DNA of 64,000 bases from Galdieria partita (lineage: Eukaryota > Rhodophyta > Bangiophyceae > Galdieriales > Galdieriaceae), in contig BQMJ01000060.1 in NCBI GenBank assembly GCA_025991245.1, forward strand, positions 111,903 through 175,902, in the 5' to 3' direction. Position 1 is the stretch's first letter; every line of letters starts with the position of its first letter. A model generated the notes under the pieces. That model saw only the letters and a list, made by a program, of their open reading frames with translations, was not told the DNA's origin and made no database searches. Position numbers and translations under genes: made by a program. Below are positions 58,301-64,000 of this stretch, piece by piece.

Positions 58301-58600
58301 TGTTAGGGATAAAGATTATATAGGTGAAATTAAATTGTCACAAATGCATCAACAAACAAGACAAAACGTCAAAACTATCAAAAATGAAACCAACAAGGTA
58401 AATCAACATTTGACTCATTTCATTTTTTTCTTCATAGCATTGGCTTCACGAGAACGTAATAGAATGGAAGCGCACGACATATTGCAGTTTACGCTAAAAA
58501 ATTTTCGGTTTACTAAGACTCGGTAACTGATTTTCTTGGATATAGCTAAAGTTTAAAAAAAGAACGATAAAAATGGCGAGTTAAAAAGTAATCTATAGAG
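55377..58600. other. A-rich non-coding subtelomere
   Basis: No gene seen in 3.2 kb. From about 55.6 kb the plus strand becomes clearly A-rich with many purine runs. Open frames are under 100 codons and made of Lys, Asn and Ile, as expected by chance in such sequence. Confidence 0.6.
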
Positions 58601-61300
58601 AAAAGAAAGACCTTTAGAAAAAGACACCATCGAAACAATAGAAGAATTTCCTTCTACTTCCTGCTCTTCATTCAATTAGTACCACTAATTGTTCTCAGGG
58701 GTGGACATCAGTCGACAATGCAAAAGATAGTAAGAAGAAGTGTTCAAAATGCATGTTCAAAGAAAAAACTACCGTATTCTCAGTCGGAAACAATTCAGTA
58801 CTTTTGTCAAATTGAAATACTTGAAAGAAATTTTATATATTTAAGGAGAGAAACAAAAGCAACAGGATGATTTCAAAGAACAGCAATGAAATTACAACAT
58901 ACTCATGGAGGAAAAGTGATCTTGAGAGATATGTTTCACTTCAAGTCGTCGTTCAAAGCATAGTCAAACTGACATAAAGCATATAATATCGACGATGCTA
59001 CAGACAAACGTTGAACTTTTGTGGCTCGATTGCTAACTGTTCAATCTATTTGAGGCTTTTTTATGGAAAAGGCGTGGCTTTCTTTGTCTTCATTATATAT
59101 ACCTACAGTACAATTCGTGTACAATATTATGCCAATCAACATAAAATAGAACAAAATGGATCCAGTTACCATAAGAAAGCAAAAAAATTCTTTTTACAAA
59201 AAAGGTGTCTGATAAAAGATACCACATAGTAAAACCAACAGTTGCACGATTCTACTTTTCGAAAAACTGTCGCTTTTCAATATCGAAAACGACTGTAGTG
59301 AAACAAGCCATGCAATACGTTAGCTGTAAAAATTACCAGATTTAGATTTCGCAATATATCAAATTCATAACCAAATTGCTCCGCTCCCCCCCAAAAATTA
59401 GAAACTTCAATAAAAGTGAAACAAATGGAACAATTGGATATCGCTTACATGCAATACAAATACAACTGTGGGGATGATTCCCAAAAGATTTCAAAGGAAG
59501 AATTACTTTGTCACTCGAGATAAATTAGCAAAATCAAAAAGATCTTCAAGAATGTTGACACAATTTCAAAAATATTTAACCCATTCTAAACCACTTAATT
59601 TTATACTCTATTAGACTCTTTTACGACAATCTAGTGAATTGAGAAAACCGCATGCTTTTAGAAAAAGGAATGAAAATTCGTGTGGTTTCAAATAAAAAAA
59701 ATTGTTTTTCTGAAATCATCCACGGTTCATTAGAAGAGCAATAAAAATATCGTCTCGAATAGAGTCTATGAAATAAGAAAGAATTTAGGGAGGTCGACCC
59801 AAGTGAAAAAATTGTAGAATTTCAATACATTATTTGTCCTTTATGGCATCAGTACTTCTAGTTGTTCTCAGGAGTAACCAGTAAGTGGCAATGGGAAGTA
59901 TAGTAAAAAGAAAAGTAGAACAAATCTCATATAGAAAAAATCAATATATTCTCACCTCGAACAGTTTTTGCATATGTGAAATAGAACCTAGGAAAACTTC
60001 ATTACACATTCAAGGGTTATAAGACATAAAACACAAAAGAAAAACAGACAGTAGTACTAGAAGAGAAATGATCAAACAAGTGAACATTCTAAAATGTAAA
60101 CAAAGAGCCTAAACGACAATTGAATCTTCTAGCTCATTCATTCTTAAAACGTAACAATTGAACAAAAATCTGTGACATAAGAGTGCACACTGAAAAGCCG
60201 ACAAAGAGATTCAAAATTTGACATTGTAGAGAATAGATACAAGGCGGCTCGAAAAGTTTACCAAAAGACAAAGTATTGCTTTCGAGAATCTAAGAATAGC
60301 ATAAGCATTGTCTACTTTTTGCTAAATATGTATACCGACACTATACTTCAAGTAAGGCTACTCGAAGAATGAAGCAAGCAGTGTCTCAAGACCATCAAAA
60401 AGCAGAAACGACTTACCAAATGGTTAACTTTTCAATAGCATTGCACCGTAGAATGCAATAAAATGACAAAATAACAATACTTAGAATTTTGCTATATAAG
60501 ACAAATTTCTAAAAACGATTCTAACAAGGTAAGGTTCAACCATGAAGATCTTGGCGAAACCATTGAAACAAAAGTTTCGAAATTATCCATATTCAAAGCT
60601 TATTATTATGTATGCACTGAAGACATCAGCGATCTTAATAAGAAAAATCAATAAACAAAGAACATCATCTCTACAATGTAGTAGCTATATAAAAAGAAAA
60701 ATTCAACGAAAAAGCTACTATGTCACCAAGGCATAAAAATTTTAAAAATTCCAAAACTTGTGACAGCAGTGAAAAAAAAGAAAAAGATTTCAGCATTTCA
60801 TTTTCAGTTCTATTGCATTGGCATTATAAAACGGTATAGAAGAGAAGTTTTTGCAATATATCAAAGGGGAATAGGCAATTTTTGTATTACCAGTTTACGA
60901 CTTTCTTTATACGGTTTACTAAAGTAACAATACCAAAACCAATTTTAGAAAAAAGCCATAGGAAAAACCTTTAGAGAAATAAAAACTTGAGAATATATTG
61001 AGGATTTTTTATTTACCAATTGTTCTTTACATCATCGGCACCATGAATCTGTTCTCGTCATGCAGATATTTCTCAACCTTGTGAAACAAATTAAAAAAGT
61101 ACAGCAATCTGCTCACAGAGAAAAAAAATAAAAAAATACCTTTGATGAAAGGGAATTTAGTAACTATATCACATGAAATACAGAAGAAAAAACTATTTCT
61201 TCTCACCGGAGAAAAAGTAGTAAAAGGAAGAGGTAATTCTTGGATGCAGCAATGAGGACAGCACAAAACAAAAAAAGAAAAATGTTACACAGTGACAGAT
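58600..61300 (+). repeat. Degenerate repeat block with about 1.18-kb period
   Basis: A landmark GTTCTC, in a context of TATTT/AATT-AGTACC-CTA/T-TTGTTCTCAG, occurs at 58691, 59864 and 61051, i.e. spaced 1173 and 1187 bp. Flanking pieces agree: AGACCTTTAGAAAAAG near 58608 and AAACCTTTAGAGAAAT near 60967, 2.36 kb apart, and GATAGTAAGAAGAAG near 58727 versus GTATAGTAAAAAGAA near 59898. Copies are strongly diverged. Confidence 0.55.
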
Positions 61301-62637
61301 TGCTCTACTGTTGCGACGACTTGTTCGCGTACATTGCTAGCACCTTAGACTAACGTCACCAGAAGGGTACCATTTAAACGAACCACCTAGAATCTCAATA
61401 CGATACAAAAGTAGCAGAAAATTTTGCATTCATAATAAAATTTGAACTAAAGAAGGAATGTAAAAAACTAACTCCAGTTTTCAATCCAAAAAAAGTTTAA
61501 ACAAAATGTAGCTGACAGAAAACCGAACATGGTCAGTAGCACAGAAAGCAAAAAAAATAAAGCAATACGTAACTATTCATTGGCAGAAAAACATAAATAA
61601 GAAACCGGACATAAACAATTCACTCTGCCCACTAAAACTTTGAGACTACTAGAGCTCAGTGAATTGAAAAACTAGGTACGTCCAGGACGAAAGCAACAAG
61701 CATTTTTTCGTCATTTTGGTTTTATAATACTTCATTAGGGTATACTATCAAGTCAAATATGCATACTTACCTAAAAGTTCAAATACTATTGGAAGATATT
61801 AACAGGGTGATTTAAGGTAAATTTATCCAATATCAGAAACGAAAAGGATGCTTCGCCAATTAGCTTCGGCACAAATAAAACACGAAGCAAAATATCATAA
61901 TATGAAAAAAAAAACAATTAATTTGCAATGAGTCAATCAATAACGAAATTAGTGATGCTTATAACAACAAAAAGCAACCATTCAAGAAAAATGCTCACAA
62001 TTTCTAAACAGCTCAAAATTTCGAATTATTGCAAAGCAACAGAGAAATTCCTTAACTCAAAAGGGCTTTGAATTAAAAATAGCATCCTGAAATTTTACCT
62101 AAATACCCATAGTAAACACCGAATACAAACATACGCAGAAATAGCACACAAGGCAAGTCATATGATCTCTGGCAAAACAAGCAGCACAGTTTGAGAATCA
62201 ATTATTTTTACGGAACTAAAACCAAAAGTAAAGGTCTTGATAGAACCAATTCGTTTTTTTTTCTCCAATGAATTGAAATTTCCAAAAACCTAATGAATCA
62301 TCAAATGCGAATGACCCGGAACAGGACAATAGGAATTTTTTTTCAGGGTTCATTAATTTTTTTTAATTTTCTTACTGCTTCTAATAAAAGACACATACTA
62401 TAGAAAGAAACAAACAGGATAGAAAAAGGAACATTCATCCAACAGAATAAAGCAAAAGGATCCTTCACCCAATGAATACGGCTTCACAAGAATAAGTAAA
62501 AAATAACAAAAAAAAGCTTTAATAAATGGCTCTGCAACAAAATCAATGAAAAACGAGAGTTTCAAGGCAAGAATCATCCCAAAAAATTTTCAATCAAGCA
62601 AACAACTTCGGATTTTAAACCAACACAACACGACATG
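61301..62637. other. A-rich non-coding subtelomere
   Basis: No gene or well-defined repeat unit seen. A few pieces, such as CAGTGAATTGAAAAAC near 61657 and its partner near 59632, suggest further diverged copies of the neighbouring repeats. Confidence 0.5.
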
Positions 62638-63328
62638 AAAATGCCTAAACAAATGAAGGACAATCATAAGTTAAAAGCAAAATCAAAACTTTTTCCTATC
62701 GTTTCCAACTATTCATGCAATATATCTCAAATACAAATATAATGGAAAAATAACCCACAAGAATAGTCTCCGAAACGCCACCAAACACTCAGTAAAATTT
62801 GCGACTAATTATACTATACTAAAAGCAAACGAAGAGGCTTGATAAAATTAAGAAACTTTCGTTTAAAATGCAATTAAGAGAAAAAATGCAGTAAATTGTA
62901 AAATATGTGTAGGCTGGCAGAAGGGAGTGGACATTTTTCTTTCTTATTCAGGTTTTACTGAAGAATTATTATTGGGTACATAAAAATGCCTCAACAAAAA
63001 AAGGACAAACACCAGTTAAAAGCAAAATATAAACTTTCTCTATACGCTTCCAAGTATTTATGCAATATACCTTAAATACAAATATAAGAGAAAAAAATCA
63101 CACAAGAAAAATCGCCAGGACTCCAAAAAACACACAGTAAAATTAGTGACACATTATACTAGACAAAAAACAAAAATTAAGAGGCTAGATACAATTAAGG
63201 GAATTTCGTTCGAAATGCAACTAAGAGAAAAAAAATGCAGTAAATTGTAAAATTTGTATAGGCCGACAGGAGGAAGTTGGCATTTTTCTTTCTTATTTAG
63301 GTTTTACTGAAGGATTATTATTAGGGTC
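62638..63328 (+). repeat. 345-bp tandem duplication next to the telomere
   Basis: Two direct copies, 62638-62982 and 62983-about 63328, start with AAAATGCCT and end with TTTCTTATT-AGGTTTTACTGAAG-ATTATTATT. Many blocks match in register, for example GTTAAAAGCAAAATA/C, GAGAAAAAA-TGCAGTAAATTG, and GACA/GGCAGA-GG. The second copy runs straight into telomere-like sequence (ATTATTAGGG). Confidence 0.85.
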
Positions 63329-63440
63329 TACTTGTGGTTTATTAGTGTTTATTATTGTTTACTTAGTGTTTATTATTGTTTATCAGTGTTTATTATGGTT
63401 TTTTAGTGTTTATTATGGGTTTATTATGGGTTTATTAGGG
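63329..63440 (+). repeat. Degenerate inner telomere
   Basis: Imperfect telomere-like units such as TTTATTAGTG, TTTATTATTG, TTTACTTAGTG, TTTATCAGTG and TTTATTATGG. They precede the regular array and look like mutated or variant units. Confidence 0.8.
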
Positions 63441-64000
63441 TTTATTAGGGTTTATTAGGGTTTATTATGGGTTTATTATGGGTTTATTAGGGTTTATTAG
63501 GGTTTATTAGGGTTTATTAGGGTTTATTAGGGTTTATTAGGGTTTATTTAGGGTTTATTAGGGTTTATTAGGGTTTATTAGGGTTTATTTAGGGTTTATT
63601 TAGGGTTTATTAGGGTTTATTAGGGTTTATTTAGGGTTTATTAGGGTTTATTAGGGTTTATTAGGGTTTATTTAGGGTTTATTAGGGTTTATTTAGGGTT
63701 TATTAGGGTTTATTTAGGGTTTATTTAGGGTTTATTTAGGGTTTATTAGGGTTTATTTAGGGTTTATTAGGGTTTATTAGGGTTTATTTAGGGTTTATTT
63801 AGGGTTTATTTAGGGTTTATTAGGGTTTATTAGGGTTTTATTAGGGTTTATTTAGGGTTTATTAGGGTTTATTAGGGTTTATTAGGGTTTATTAGGGTTT
63901 ATTTAGGGTTTATTTAGGGTTTATTAGGGTTTATTAGGGTTTATTAGGGTTTATTAGGGTTTATTTAGGGTTTATTTAGGGTTTATTAGGGTTTATTAGG
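63441..64000 (+). repeat. Telomeric repeat array, mixed 10-mer and 11-mer
   Basis: A regular array of TTTATTAGGG (10 nt) interspersed with TTTATTTAGGG (11 nt), running to the window edge. A few TTTATTATGGG units remain at its inner end and one unit near 63835 carries an extra T. The G-rich strand reads 5' to 3' toward the right end, as a right-hand telomere should. The array continues beyond the window or ends the chromosome there. Confidence 0.95.

Noticed and set aside
58227-58526. 99-codon plus-strand frame in the A-rich subtelomere
   Set aside because: Lys/Gln/Asn-rich composition expected from A-rich DNA; no splice context or motif.
63329-64000. CRISPR-like or minisatellite reading of the terminal array
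   Set aside because: Units are 10-11 nt without spacers, end in GGG, and run to the sequence end with the correct strand orientation; a telomere explains all of it.

Overview
The window looks like the right-hand end of a nuclear chromosome from a unicellular red alga of the Cyanidiophyceae, most like Galdieria. The evidence is very compact genes, GT-AG introns of only about 45-60 nt in nearly every gene, a plastid DUF1517/FLAP1 protein beside ordinary eukaryotic genes, and a telomere at the right edge. The genus is an inference from gene style; no species marker was tested.

Region 1 (1 to about 34.9 kb) is a gene-dense core with some 18 protein genes on both strands. Spacers are often under 100 bp, and one stop/start pair shares a base. 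In order: an amino-acid permease (cut by the window edge), serine/alanine-glyoxylate aminotransferase, an RCC1-BTB protein, a Cys-rich protein, a one-TM coiled-coil protein, mitochondrial SUV3 helicase, a P4 lipid flippase, a propeller/coiled-coil protein, an oxysterol-binding protein, a LYR-motif protein, a TIA1/Pub1-like RNA-binding protein, a DUF1517/FLAP1 plastid protein, ATP12, class I aldolase, a SET methyltransferase of the Rubisco-LSMT/SETD3 type, a class III CoA-transferase, a membrane protein, acetyl-CoA synthetase and a Bfr1-like coiled-coil protein. Several are mitochondrial or likely so: SUV3, LYR, ATP12, CoA-transferase, the membrane protein and acetyl-CoA synthetase. They share no single pathway, and nothing suggests an operon-like cluster.

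Region 2 (about 34.9 to 49.5 kb) is a subtelomeric transition zone. It holds long non-coding or decayed stretches, a plausible three-exon gene of unknown function at 37.9-38.8 kb, and two large intronless minus-strand genes (42.96-45.58 and 47.38-49.49 kb). Those two encode diverged paralogues with a P-loop NTPase followed by a PD-(D/E)XK-like domain; one also ends in a SAM-like domain. The layout resembles the Crinkler/RHS effector class.

Region 3 (about 49.5 to 63.3 kb) has no convincing genes. It is built from degenerate repeats: a three-copy family at 50-55 kb, a roughly 1.18-kb periodic block at 58.6-61.3 kb with a distant relative at 51.6 kb, and a 345-bp tandem duplication at 62.64-63.33 kb. 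From about 55.6 kb the plus strand is strongly A-rich.

Region 4 (63.33 to 64.0 kb) is the telomere. It mixes 10-mer TTTATTAGGG and 11-mer TTTATTTAGGG units, and becomes degenerate at its inner edge. The G-rich strand runs toward the end of the window, as expected for a right chromosome end.
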